Assembly: GCA_011009095.1 (NCBI GenBank)
Contig: VTPC01002484.1
Coordinates: 27,278 to 91,277 of the forward strand
Direction: 5' to 3'
DNA: 64,000 nt
Origin: Ignelater luminosus
Lineage: Eukaryota > Arthropoda > Insecta > Coleoptera > Elateridae
Shown: in pieces, positions 37,358 to 49,339 of the stretch
Numbering within the stretch: the first letter of the stretch is position 1
Layout: each line of letters opens with the position of its first letter
Program-made: the position numbers and the translations under genes
The notes under the pieces: model-generated
Databases searched by the model: none
What the model was told of the DNA's origin: nothing
Seen by the model: the letters and a program-made list of their open reading frames with translations, nothing else

Positions 37358-38110
37358 TTAGTTTCTCTTTGTCGATTGCCCTAGGGTAAAACTACAATTT
37401 TCAAATGTGCCTGAAAAAGAAGTAGTTCCAAGCCTGACGTTCTGCAGCTTGATCGATGTTGAACTCGTCAAAGTGCTGCATTTTTCAATATCTACTGAGA
37501 AATTTTCCTTTTCGGTGACAGAATTAGCTACTGTTTTAGCAATTCGGTTTTTTTGAGAAAATACTCTCCTCCGTGTAACCATCTGCTACAGTACTACTGG
37601 TCCACTTTTCATGTAACTTAAGTGTATCAAAGGAAGTGGCAGCCTCAACAAGAAGCGTAGACGAGGTACGACGAAGGCAATGTCCAGTACAGTCTTTTGA
37701 ATTTTCCAAATTAAAATATTTGGCAATGACACAAGGTACATTTTCTAAGGTGTTTTTACCCAATGAAAGGGCTATGTATTTCCTATTTCGGTAGATTAAG
37801 AAAAACTTACGTTCCTCAATTCCTTTTGGCTGCAATGCGATGTACTATCTAATCAAACTTAAAACACCTATTTAGTCTTCTTCTAGAATAGTGAAAGTGG
37901 CTGTTTTGGTTTTTGGCACCTTAATCAGCAAAACATATCTTTTGCCTTTAATGTCTTGCCTTAAATCGCCAAACAGACAAATCATCAGAACTATTTATGC
38001 AACAGAAGGAACTTTTTTTTTATAAAATTCAATACTTGTTCAGCTTTTTGGATATCCATACGTGTCCATTGGCCAACATCTTGATAGATAGCACCAAAAG
38101 TGTCCATACG
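37358..38110 (-). pseudogene. Crypton-like tyrosine recombinase remnant
   Basis: The minus strand gives, in broken frames, an almost complete tyrosine-recombinase catalytic domain. About 38030-38010 reads KAEQVLNFI. About 37985-37880 reads LFGDLRQDIKG...VLLIKVPKTKTATFTILEE, with the first catalytic Arg (LR) and a beta-hairpin Lys region (PKTKT). The frame 37835-37536 reads TGHCLRRTSSTLLVEA, with the H-x-x-R box at residues 52-55, then LKLHEKW, then STVADGYTEES with the candidate nucleophile Tyr at residue 87. A frameshift near 37560 leads to a C-terminal tail (37582-37358) ending in SFSGTFENCSFTLG. Insect Crypton/DUF3504-like proteins have this layout. Such enzymes move DNA by cut and rejoin through a phosphotyrosine. 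Stops (for example between about 37874 and 37840) and frameshifts make it a pseudogene. A DIRS-type recombinase is the alternative, but no reverse transcriptase is near. Confidence 0.75.
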
Positions 38111-40459
38111 CAGTACTTATTCTTAGTTTAGCAAAATCGAGCATAGAGAAATGAGTTACTGACAAAACAAAATGAAAATGTCGTTTACTGGAGCTCGAGT
38201 TTTGTTTACATTGCTTAGAGTATTGCATACAGTATCAAAAATTCCAAAATGCTTTGAACCATACATTAGAGGATGTTAGCAATCTTTCAAATTGGATATG
38301 CTTAGTTTTTAATGGTCGATGAAAAAACATTCTGTTCAATTTATTTGGGCACGTTTGAAGATACGCTATTGAAGATTTCAGATTACCTAGCGTTTTGAAT
38401 TTTTGCTCTTTTTAAGAACAGATGGATTTTATTTCAGAATTTGGTCATGACTGATGCCCATTTATTTCCTTCATTCCATCTGCCAAAATCTGATCTCCCT
38501 TGCGAAACTCAATACAATATCACCAAAGATCATCTTGTTGTTTGGAAGGTCATCTAGTTATAAGGACCTGTTTTGCTCTTATTATGAATTAAAAATGATA
38601 TGACTACAAGTTAAATCTTACCATTCTTTTTTTGAATTGAATACTTTCTGAGGTTTGCAAACAGCCCCAAAATCTACTAATTGCATTTTACATTTGCTTT
38701 GTACAAAGATAAGAAATAAAGTCATGCATCAAAAATTAAGTATGCATAAGAATTCAAGCGCGTTAGGAGTCAGGCAAACCCTTTAATGTGACTAGAAATA
38801 TGGTGATAAGTAATTTATATTTATTGGCCTCCTGACCCTTTCATTTGAATTAGTTGCTTAGCTTCAAAGAGCATAATTGTAATTGACTTTCTAAGTATAA
38901 CCTTAACTATAGAACAAGCCATTGAGAAACTTTATTTGTTCAGGAAATTTAACCCAAAGCAAAATAATAACTCTGATAGAACTTTTATTGGTCACTTGAG
39001 TGCTAATACATTAATAATACCAAGTCGTCTGTAAAGTAGTAGTCAAGGAGGTTTCACCAAGACCTTTCGGATGATATATCAGTTTATCTGAACATGTGCA
39101 GACTGAGTCAGCAGCATAGGCTTTGTTTTAACTTTACACACTAATCTTTAGTTTTCAAATACATTTGGATAATTACATTCAATCTAGCATAAACAGTTGA
39201 ATTGTATTTTGGACCATAAGGACACTTACTCAGACGTTAGACAATTATCTGATTATGTGACTAGAAGAATAAAACACAGTTGTTGCTGTTTATTACTTGC
39301 AAAACCCTTCCCTTTCAACTTATACCTTTGTAGTTATTAGTTATGGTCTATTCAAGCTGTTGTTCAAATTGTTTTTATGTACGTTTCAAATTAATACCAA
39401 GCGCAACATTGTTCATGGTTATCTAACTGAGTACATAAAAATTCTTTAGAACTTTTGTTTTTGGTGTGCAGGTTATCTTATGTATTTATAATGATACATC
39501 ATTCCTAAATTATTGAAACAACCTAATTGAATTGTCTTAAGTAGCCCCGTACTGACAGAACAACTGGGTTGAGATAACTGATGATTACTGTCCTAGATTA
39601 ACCTGAGCAAACTTGTCTTATAGCATAGGGTTTTGACCTTATAGAATTAGATTATCAAGTGGACCCAGTTATTTTTGACATAGTCATACGAGGGATACAA
39701 AGAAATTCCCAGAATACGTTTTTTTCAAAACATGCAAATTTAGCTTGAAGAAATTACCAAAAAGCACTGTCAAATCTAAGAGATGAAGATGACAGAACAT
39801 CAAAAAACTTGTAGACACCATGTTCGATTTGACCTCGATTGACTACATCCTATATGAAGAATTGTAATCAAAGAACAGGACCAATTTTCCATCTAAAAAC
39901 TTATTTTGTTAAGCCTTGTGGTGTTTTGAAAATCTTCAGAAAGCGTCTTGAATTTTATTAATTGTTTCAAATTTAAACATCTGTTACCAGTATCAGAATT
40001 TAATACTTTTTTTTCCTTATATTTATCGATGTCATTCTACTCCTTCACGTGTACCCTTATTTCAGGTCATGATGTCATAGTTGCCTTAATTTCATTTTAC
40101 CTGAATAAATAAAGTGTTTTCATTCCGGCTCTATTCAACAAGGTAAAGGTGAAAGTGAGATACAAGAATCTCCCACGATTTCTACCGCCCTGGTGAAATA
40201 ATCATAACCTTAAATTAGGTTAGAGGAATATTTTTAGACAATTGACTGCAAACGGGGGGGAAGAACTCTTTTTCTATAAATAATGTACAGCAATAAAATG
40301 ATATTTCTAGGTTATTTAGTTATAAACAAATTGCAAATCACATAAAGAACAGCTTTAATTGTAAAATCCTGGATTGCCAGGAATATGTAAATATAAATAT
40401 AAATACAAAGATGCATTTGAAATGGAAATTCGATATGAGCCTTGTTTTATTTTTTCCAT
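38111..40459. other. AT-rich non-coding stretch
   Basis: The N-terminal part of the recombinase may continue weakly to about 38230. Beyond that nothing is recognised. A POU octamer lies at 39732-39739 in otherwise ordinary AT-rich DNA. Confidence 0.45.
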
Positions 40460-41130
40460 CGATTGTAAAGCAAGGGTAATTCAGACGCATCAATCCGGTC
40501 CCTTTATGCGTTCAATTGAAGTTCATTTGAATAAAGTAACTGTAAGTAACGGCAGCCGTTACATAGCAGCAGCATAATCCAGGTACGCGTTCTTTTTCTA
40601 TGCAGCTCGCCATGCAAATGACGTCAAGGGGCGTTTGACAGTTTCTGAATTATATTTAAATAAGGTCGCGGACCCCGATTGAGGCCTATTCTGAACATAA
40701 TTTATCATTTTTCACAATCCTCTCGTTACCTGTCCTGAGAATTCTCACATTCCCTTTCATTTTCAACCCCTTGAATCTCACACACGCACACACAATAACG
40801 TATGCAGATGTCGTAGTCTCAGCACTACCTGCTGACTTCTTTTGCATATGGTCTACCTTGCGTCTAAGTGTCTCGTACCCTTTCTTAAGCATTATGTGTA
40901 CCTCAGGTAGAACTACCCTCGCTTTTTGTATAGAGATAGACTGTCAATAGGTTCTAATGAAAAGCAAGGGTCGTTCTACAACTGCCGTCGTGTATGCAAA
41001 GCCAGCTTTACTTAATTTGAATACAGCAGTTCCTGTTCCGGACTAACCCTCTCGGCCCGTGTGATTTATGTTCAAGGTTGTGATGGGCCAGACGCGTCAG
41101 TTGGTCGACCGGGTTTTACTACACAAGGTA
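40460..41130. promoter_or_regulatory. Motif-dense CpG-rich block, candidate enhancer
   Basis: A long GC/CpG-richer block without a credible gene. A POU octamer and a perfect CRE overlap by one base (ATGCAAATGACGTCA, 40612-40626). CAGGTA-type heptamers, the core bound by the insect pioneer factor Zelda, occur four times: CAGGTAC 40580-40586, CAGGTAA on minus 40726-40732, CAGGTAG on minus 40825-40831 and CAGGTAG 40914-40920. An FTZ-F1-like TCAAGGTTG lies at 41072-41080. This combination suits an early embryonic enhancer. Zelda biology is best known in flies, and use in other insects is inferred. Confidence 0.4.
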
Positions 41131-44100
41131 TAGACTACTGAACAACCCTAATCTTGTATGAATAGTCACGACAATAAGATAACTAATCTCGAATTGTGTT
41201 AATTAATTATTTGAAGATAAGAAGCAAATTAACGACATTAACGACATTTTCTTACAGTTGATGAAGTAAGAAAGTACATTGCTGTGGAATTTATTTGTGT
41301 ACCTACTTAGAAATAAACAGAAGAAGATTCAGAATATTTCCGGTTTATTTTTAAAATGAATATTTTTTGTTTTTGTGTCACATGGGTAAAATTAGATGAA
41401 ATTGTCCCTTCGGGTATAATAAATATGCAAAACTTTATGGAAGTTTAATTTAATAACGTATGTATTCGGGGTGATTGTATAGCGATATGGAGATTAGATC
41501 ATACCTTTTACGCCCTCCATATCCATAGAGATTCAGGCTTGATCGTGTTAGACGTTTTGTTTGTTCAAAATACCTTTCAAGAGTCTCTTCTTGCATAATT
41601 TATTCACGTTCACATTGCAGTGTTTAAATGGTAAACCTCGTTTTTGTTATCTGAACAAGGCTAATTGCGCGATTGTAATTTTGTAATTGTAAGTTCCTGA
41701 AAAACCACGCAGGTTAGTGCTGCCAATTTATGGCAATTACTTGTATCTCCTTGAAATTGCTAATTGGTGGATAAAAATTCGCATTAGATTTGTACATACA
41801 GTTTGTTTTCTTGCAAAATACGTACGTCAGCAGCCGAAAGTGGCATGGAAATGTTACTTTACAATAGAGATGACTGAGAAGAAGCTGCGATTTTATTTAT
41901 TTTTGTTTTGTTAAGTTAGCATATGTCTCTCATTACACTACCAAACAAATTTGTTGGGTACAAGCAATTTTGTCTTGCTTTTTACTAAAATCTGAGAAAT
42001 TGGAAATCAAATTGCAAAACACCTTTTTCGCTAAAGGCTTGTAGAGGAGCGAAAATTGCTTTGGCCATCTACGTTTTCTATAATCCCTGTGTTCGTATCT
42101 TCCTTCCTCCCAAAAAATTTGTGTACCTTTGGAAACGTTTCAAACCATATCTAAATAGTTCTTCATCATTAACTTTCCTCATATAGCTTGTGTCTGCATG
42201 TCTGGTAGAAACCACCGGAGAAGTTTAGGTTCTTCCTAAAGATAGTACTGATTACTATGAAAACTTTTTATTGGGCAGCTCTTCTAACTGTGGAAAATAA
42301 TTTTTGTACTATTTTCCCGCACATCAATACTCAACACCTTTATCATTGGACGCAAATACTTCAGACTTTTTTGAAGTTACAATTTGAGCAACACTTTGAT
42401 TTGGCCCTAGACAATTATGAATATCGCAGTCATTATTCGTTGAAAGAAAACTTTAATTTTTCATCAATTCTGATCTGAATTTACTGAGATATTATAAACT
42501 AATTAGGCTAGATGAAAGTTGATACAATCACAGTACATTCAAATCTAACGGTGATAGGAGTTGATAGACTTTTAAGATGCACTGCGATGCAGATGCATGA
42601 AGGCGCTAGATGCAAGTATTTGCAGAAATCCAACAGTTCCAACCCATGCGACAGCCTTTTATCATCATAATCTCATGGTGATCGCAACTTTAATTCGTGT
42701 AGAATAGAATGAGGAACAAAAAATGAAAACTATAGATTACAGCAGATACAAATACCTTTCCCATGTTTTTTGTTCTATTTCCATAACACTCTCGCCATCT
42801 CTTATACAGAAAGCTCTCTTATGCTTTTTGGTAAAATGTTGAATTTATGGTAAGCTTTAAATCTAAAAACCTTCATCCAGTCATTATGTTTGGCTGGCAA
42901 CTAACATGAAACTGAGTTCCACGTTTTCTTCTGCATGGAACCTTTAGATCTAAAAGTCAAAGGATAGGTATTCTTTGCTGAAACTGAAAACTGGTAATAA
43001 TTTGTACGAGTACTCAAACCGCTGAGACCATTTTTCCTTCTTGCTTGATTTCTTGTTTTTGAGATTCATGAAAAACGCATAATATTATAATGCCACATTC
43101 ATCCAATAGCTTCTGAACTAAATTCAGCCCTACACCACTGAACCCTTAAGGAAACTGTGATCTTCCAGTGGCAGAATTCATGCCTATAGATACTAGATAA
43201 ATGTCACAAGTTCTCAAAGACTAGGAAACTTGTAAAAAGGGTTCACCATTTGGAGCTTTTGATCATACGCTTCAGGGGACCCCAGATGAAGTAGTTTATC
43301 TAGATTGGATTAGAGACTGTCATGATCAGGCATTGGAATTTTCTTTTCTAATTTTTGATAGATTGGCAGAAATTCTAAAGTACGAGAAAATTATCCTTAA
43401 GAAAGAAAGAAACAAAATTGTGTAAACTTTTAGATATGTACAAGCAGCAGCGTTGTACAGTAGTTTTGTGCAAAAATAGAAATGTTTGATGACAATGAGA
43501 AACCTAATTTTGTATTGGTAGGTGAAAAAGGAATGTCATTAGGTTTAATTTGCTCATTTTGAGACGAGCTGCTCTAGACAAGTATATGCAGATTAAAAAG
43601 GATCTACCTACACTACTAAAAACACCACGGAAAGCCTTAAATGAGAACAGTCTGTCTGAGAATTTAAATCTCTGACTTCTTGATTGCGAACCTAGAATGG
43701 TTCTATTTTTTCCTTTCTGACTTAGATATGGTTTTGCAAAATTCCAAAAATTATTCCTTCTTAATTAACAGCTAGTTTTTCACGTCTAATAATAACTTCT
43801 GAACCAAATCTTCTAATTTCTGTCTTGCGATGGCGGATAAGAAACTGATTACGAAAGAAATCTTTTTGGTCAAACGTGCGAAAGAGCTGAACCAAACATT
43901 AGTCTATAGAGATCTGGGAAGCTAATCGTTGTCAATCAAACTCCATCGGGTTTATTTTATATGGTTGCAAAACAGATATCAGTTGAAGGCTGCAGGTCAA
44001 AAAAGAGTTGAGTCCATTTTATGTACTGGTATTTTCTGGTGGTAGCATTTTCAATGTACATTATAGTTATACATAAACAGAAATATTGAAAACTATCCCA

Positions 44101-44251
44101 GTGCTTTAATGATCTTAGATTTTCTTTTTTGTTTTTCCGCAAAATAACCTTTTGTTACTTAGCTGTTCTTGGATCTGTACTCTTCAGTCGGGTTGAGACC
44201 ATACACGATTTTGCTTTTAATTCATTCTACATGCTACATATGAAGCAAGCT
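41131..44251. other. AT-rich non-coding stretch
   Basis: No gene or bounded element. The short frames at 41717-41914 and 42257-42478 have no known motif. Confidence 0.5.
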
Positions 44252-45694
44252 CTTTATACCAAGTCCGTAGCCAGGAATCGTGTTCGGGGGGGGGGGGGTG
44301 AAATTTTCAGGTGGTTAGCAGTAAAACATAAAAACATGATGTATTAATTAAGAATTACTTTATTTTATCGACGCAGTGTTAAAGAGCTACGCTCTGATGT
44401 CCAAGTACTCACTGGCAATGTCAACAGTATTCTGAGCAGCTTATTGATTATAGGAAACAATATTTGATCACAACTTTCAAGGACCTGGATGGCCGTGGCT
44501 GGTCGTTGTTCAGTTCTAAGCCATTTGGTTTTCCATACTGCGTAGTATTCTCCTGGAAAACTATAATTGTTCTCTGACAAAATTGTTTCATAAAAAGTTA
44601 AAACTTCAACAAAATCTTTTGCTTCATAATCGACACATCTTTTTGGAATCAGTCTTGCCAGAGAACTTAAAACGGATTTGTGGTTAGTGAACCGCTCAGT
44701 CAGATGGTTAATGGTATAATCTATTATTGGCAAAAAAGCCCGTCTAAACTACTCCTCTGCTGTATCAGCTTCAACATTATTTCGACGGGGCACGGAAATT
44801 TCATAGTCATCTCCATATAACTGTTTCGCTGCGTCGAAAACATATTTGAACAATTCTGAGTAATGATTGTCGGCGTTTTGACGAATCTGAGATAATGTAC
44901 TAATCACGTCATCTACATGCTCACACACAATTGACAAATCACAGTCGACTCCTTGCAGGAATTTGCAGAGATTAACTGTTATCATGAAAATCTTTAACGC
45001 TATTTTTAATGTGATCAGAAGTCATCACTTTGTATGGCTGAAATCAGTTGATTGGCTGTTTGGAATGTTTCACGGTTTCCTGTCTGTTTTAACTTTTCAG
45101 GAGCCTCAGCAATAGGGATTAACAGCTCATCAAACCTGATCACGCTGTCATGTTTTTGAACCCAGCGTGTTTCACACATAACAACAAGATTTTTGAGTCT
45201 ACTCTTTGGCATATTTCTTTCAATAGCTTCTTTTAGCACGTTGATGCCTAATGCTGAGGTACGAAAAATGATCTTTATTGAATGAATGGTACTCAAACAG
45301 TTGGACAAAACACGAACTTTGCACGTATCTGCAATGATTAAATTCAGCAAATGAGCGCTGCAGTGCACATAGAGAGCTAAGGGAAATTGTCTTGTAATTA
45401 CCGCCTGAGCACCTTTAAAGCTTCCGCTCATAGCTGAAGCTCTGTCATAACCTTGCTCGATCAGAGTATTTAAGTTTATGCCAATTGGTTGTAAACGGCT
45501 CATAATAGTTAAAGCAATGCCTTCGCCGGTAAGGTCTTGAACTGGGACAAATTCTATAAAATCTTCCTTTAAACAGATTTTATCCGGATCGATATAGCGT
45601 ACGTACAGTGACATTTGCTCAGTTCGCGAGTTATCGGGGGGTGATTGATCACCCAAATTACCCCCCGCCCCCTGTCTACGGGTATGCTTTATAT
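44252..45694 (-). mobile_element. Internally deleted hAT element with TIRs and target duplications
   Basis: The element spans 44260-45686. Its ends are inverted repeats: CAAGTCCGTAGCCAGG at the left and, on the minus strand at the right, CATACCCGTAGACAGG. Twelve of 16 positions are identical, and both resemble the CAGTGGCGTAGCCAGG-type ends of hAT elements. Both ends are followed inward by G-runs (13 G at 44286-44298 on the plus strand). The flanks are CTTTATAC (44252-44259) and CTTTATAT (45687-45694), an 8-bp target duplication with one mismatch. Eight base pairs is the hAT rule. At 1,427 bp it is well short of an autonomous element, because the 5' part of the transposase and part of its 3' end have been deleted. 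Confidence 0.85.
44365..45632 (-). pseudogene. hAT transposase remnant (ZMYM1-like/DUF4371 type)
   Basis: Homology starts abruptly at SRTEQMSLYVRYID (about 45629) and continues with EQGYDRASAMSGSFKGAQAV, YVHCSAHLLNLIIADTC and CETRWVQKHDS. These are the conserved core blocks of this hAT group. A frameshift lies near 45015-44985. A second frame (44985-44749) ends at an in-frame TAG, and a third (44733-44365) carries the C-terminal dimerisation-like block FPIINKLLRILLTLPVST followed by ERSSLTLRR, after which it stops. The N-terminal zinc finger and DUF4371 start are missing, and the sequence passes directly into the element's 5' terminus. The first open frame extends upstream to 45803, but everything beyond 45686 is flanking host DNA read through the terminus. 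It is not functional. Confidence 0.9.
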
Positions 45695-47639
45695 ATTGCA
45701 AGTCCCAAAGCCGATTTCGCTCAATTGTAGTAGAAAATATTATTTTTATGGTACCAGTCTTGTCTAACGGAACTTGTTTAATGATTTCAATAAGTAAAAG
45801 CATCTACACAAAGCTGTTCGAAGGCTCGCTTGAAAATCAGTCTGAAAGTGTTAAGATAACTGAAATTTATTTATTACTCTTTAGGATTCTTTGGGTGTAG
45901 CTCATATTTTTCATAAAATGTTTGGCCTTTTCTAACAGTACGTCTGATTCATTAATCGTTTTTGCTCAGATTCCACAATAATTGAAAGAGATGTTGCAAA
46001 TCACTGGTTTTGCAAAGCACTTTTAGGTTTTGAATGTTCAAACGTGCTTATATAATTTTTCAAAACATTTTCTAAAGAAATACTTAGAAATTCGTTCCTT
46101 TGGAAGGTGAAGGTCCAGATTTTAACTATTTTGATTCTTATAGAAAGTTATTCGGGAAAACTTCCTTAAAAGAGATCACTAAACTTAATCTCAATGTTAG
46201 TCTTAAAAAGAAATCGTAAGACTGTAGCACTTTTGACATTATTGCTGTTGACTTCTTTAAAGTTTGACTTTTCTCTCACCATTCTATTTGAATTTTGAAC
46301 TACTGCATGGTCTTGTCTTTTAATGTTCTGGAACATTCTAGCACGCAAAAATACTTACAGTTCAGATATTATTATCTTTTACAAGGCCATTAAAGTCTAT
46401 TTCGCCTCACAATATAGAATCGTTGACGCTTGATCAACAGCTTATATTTTGGGCAAGACACTAAAATTTAAAAATGTCCTCACCATTTAGACATTTTTGG
46501 GAATGATCACCTAACAAACAAAAACCGATAAGGAACTATAAGAGAATCTAAAATATCATTGAGTTTTAGTTATTTATTTAGCGTTTTCTTATTTATAGGT
46601 TCGATGGCAGTAAGACATCTTCGTGGTTTAATTTTCATCATCTGGTATTTTTTAGGAAGTTACTCAGGTAGGTATGGCCATTAAAGTCTCTAAATTGGTA
46701 AATTGGCTAAACTCACTTGGACGCCTTGAGATGGAAACTCTAGAATTTTTAGCAAATTAAATGAATTCAATTTCAGTCCAACCACAAAAGATTAAATGCT
46801 GATTCTTAAGAATTTAGATTGTAATCCATGCAATATGTAAAATTTATATTTGAGTTGCTAGGCTTCTTTAATTTCTTTAAAGTCTCGATAACGATCTTTT
46901 TGATATGTTAATGATAAGTTACCGAAAACAATTAATTTTACACTAAATTGTATTTGAAAAGAAAAGTCATGAAACTATTTGAATAATTAAAAACTCATAC
47001 ATTAAATATGTATGAACCTAATAGTTTATTCATTGTTTCCCATACAAGTGTCTACTAACAGCTAACACTACGCAACAATTAGTTTAAGATAAAATCACGA
47101 CCGTACACGCACTAATATTAAATACCTTAGCTGTTATTAAATCTAGTATTTAAAAAAGTAGTTTCTAATTTTTACTATCATTACAAAAGACAGTAATCTC
47201 ATTATTCTGTTAAGAGTTTCCACTTGGATGAAGTGACGTCAAACTTATTTCCCGTGAAAAGATGTAGATGAATAAAAAATTATTGAATATTTAGATTACA
47301 CTTTAAAATATGTAAAGAAAGGCTGCTATTTTTTACAACAGACAGTTTGTAAAAATTAATTGCTATGTATATTTTATCTTAATAAAGTTAATTATTGTTT
47401 GTCGAGTTTTATTTATCCTTACCTTCTGTAAATAAATAATGTAAGTCTTTTATTCAATTCATAAGAGCACCTGCAGTACAAATTCCAGATCATATCTCTT
47501 AGAAAGTATTCTAGGAATTGTCTTTATATTTTTTATTTAAAGTTTTGTACATAAAAAAAATAACAACAAAGACTGCATATAAAATACTTGAAAAACTAAT
47601 TTATTCATTACAACCCTCTGATCTCATTATATCGGCACA
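45695..47639. other. AT-rich non-coding stretch
   Basis: Nothing recognised. Confidence 0.5.
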
Positions 47640-47960
47640 CAGATATCTTGATCGGTAGAAAAATTACCATTTCTTCCGCTCCAAAAGACATATCTGTTGA
47701 GCCGGAAGTGATTCCCCGTGACACATCCAATCTACCACTCCACCAGGCTCTACCTGCGGACAAAGATCGGTTTGTATACAAACGCTTTTTCTGACCTCAC
47801 TTTTAAGTGGCCTAATCGAACCTTTCGATTGCATTGTAAATACTGTTTATTGGGTCGATTGACAGATAAGTGTAGTGTGGGATTACCTTTATGTTCCTCT
47901 CTACCTTTCGAATTAAGATTTGCAAGTGCCTTATTAACATAAAAGTGGACATCATCTGAA
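47640..47960. promoter_or_regulatory. GC-richer patch with Ets-, Hth- and GATA-like sites
   Basis: GC-richer than its flanks. It contains CCGGAAGTG (Ets core, about 47702), GATTGACAGATAAG (Meis/Hth TGACAG joined to GATAAG, about 47857) and GGATTA (about 47880). It lies about 1 kb upstream of the candidate exon cluster at 48.65 kb and could hold its promoter. Frames on both strands (47718-47942 and 47750-47998) have no recognisable domain. Confidence 0.27.
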
Positions 47961-48647
47961 GAAAAAATCATTTTATTAAACATCTTCGAGATTGTCAATA
48001 TCTCATTAATGATTGCGAGAATTACCTTGATCCTGCAATATAAACATGTTTAATATTCAATTTATATTTATTTATGCAATAAAATTTTTATTGTTGAAGA
48101 AAGTTATGTGTAATTTTTAGTTTATTTGTTAATAACGTATAAGTATGTGAGGGCATAAATGACATTAAGTAAATCAATTTGTATATTGCAAAATTAGATA
48201 TTATAGCTAGGCTTGTTTATTAGTTAGGTAAATTATTGTCAATAAAATGAAAAACAAACTTGATTTAAGGTTATTAAAAATTATTGAAAATTGGTTTCAC
48301 TTTATATTATAATGAATTTTATTGTGTTGTAAATTTTGTAAACTTTCAACAAACTTTTTCACTTTTAGGAAAAAAAAATTTATAATTTCGTGTTAATTTC
48401 ATTTTTATTACACAAAGTGGCAATTAATAATCGTGAGTTAACCATTAAAATATTAGGTAGTAGTAAATATACAAGGCATGTCTTATGTCTCAAAGAATAT
48501 GTTGTTTTACAAACCTAACCTAACTTTTATTGATGAATTTAATCTATAATGGCAAATTACTTAATTTGTTAATGACGTAATACTAATTTAAGACAGGCCT
48601 TGTTAATATTCTTATGGTCAGTTTGATGTTTTTTTTTTATAATTGAG
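47961..48647. other. AT-rich non-coding stretch
   Basis: Very AT-rich. Nothing recognised. Confidence 0.5.
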
Positions 48648-48688
48648 CATCATTGTAAACAAAGCAAGGACACGATAAGCAGTAAAAG
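48648..48688 (+). other. Candidate small exon 1
   Basis: 41 bp between a pyrimidine-rich acceptor (ten T, then ATAATTGAG) and a near-consensus donor AAAAG|GTAAGTAG. One frame is open through it (HHCKQSKDTISSK). It belongs to a cluster of four candidate exons with strong splice signals up to 49.4 kb. Coding frames cannot be joined across all four, so a non-coding RNA is as likely as a protein gene. Confidence 0.25.
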
Positions 48689-48973
48689 GTAAGTAGTTAC
48701 ATGGTAGAGATTTATTAAACTTGCAAAAGTGGTTTTCAAAACTGCGAGGCATTTTTATAACAATTATGATTGTAAAACCACTAAGGAAATACAGAACGCC
48801 CAGTTAAACATATTGAATGCCACGCATCAATTTATCATGAAAACACCAAATGGTGGCAGCGCACTATAGCAACTATAAAGCCTTTTTTATTTTGTTAAAA
48901 TTGCGTTTGAGATTAAAAACACAAGACATGGATACAAGTTTATTTTATGTATTACAATAATTGATCAGTGCAG

Positions 48974-49024
48974 CCCCCAGGATCTGGTACGACAGATAAA
49001 ACGAATTGTCAAAGCAAAAGAAGG
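48974..49024 (+). other. Candidate small exon 2
   Basis: 51 bp after GTGCAG (alternative acceptor CCCCCAG at 48980), ending at AAGG|GTAAGTAT. Two of three frames are open (PPGSGTTDKTNCQSKRR, and one reading PQDLVRQIKRIVKAKE). The second keeps frame with candidate exon 1, but neither continues openly into candidate exon 3. Confidence 0.25.
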
Positions 49025-49246
49025 GTAAGTATTTAGATCAAGATAAAAGAACTTCGAGGTATATAACCAAGTTGTCTTAAAGTCTGAATAGTTGAAAGTT
49101 TAATTTCTTATTTCTAAATTTAAATCTTACCTAAATTGATTAATCCAGACTGTAGAGTTTTACACATTTTTGTTTCGTTAAATAAGAATAAATAAATGAA
49201 AAATTTTTGATTTATATTTATATAATAAAAGAAATATTTTTTTTAG

Positions 49247-49285
49247 ATTTAAGCAATGAATTAGAACATTATCATATTGCACAAG
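49247..49285 (+). other. Candidate small exon 3
   Basis: 39 bp between a strong acceptor (TATTTTTTTTAG) and a full-consensus donor ACAAG|GTAAGTAA. Only one frame is open, reading LSNELEHYHIAQ, entering and leaving in phase 1. It joins in frame to candidate exon 4 over a 54-nt intron. Confidence 0.35.
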
Positions 49286-49339
49286 GTAAGTAATTAAGAA
49301 TTATATTCCGCAAAGCATCGAGATACTAAAATTTTTTAG

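Noticed and set aside
45687-45803. N-terminal 39 residues of the 262-codon transposase frame
   Set aside because: They lie outside the hAT terminus and target duplication, so they are flanking DNA read in frame, not transposase.
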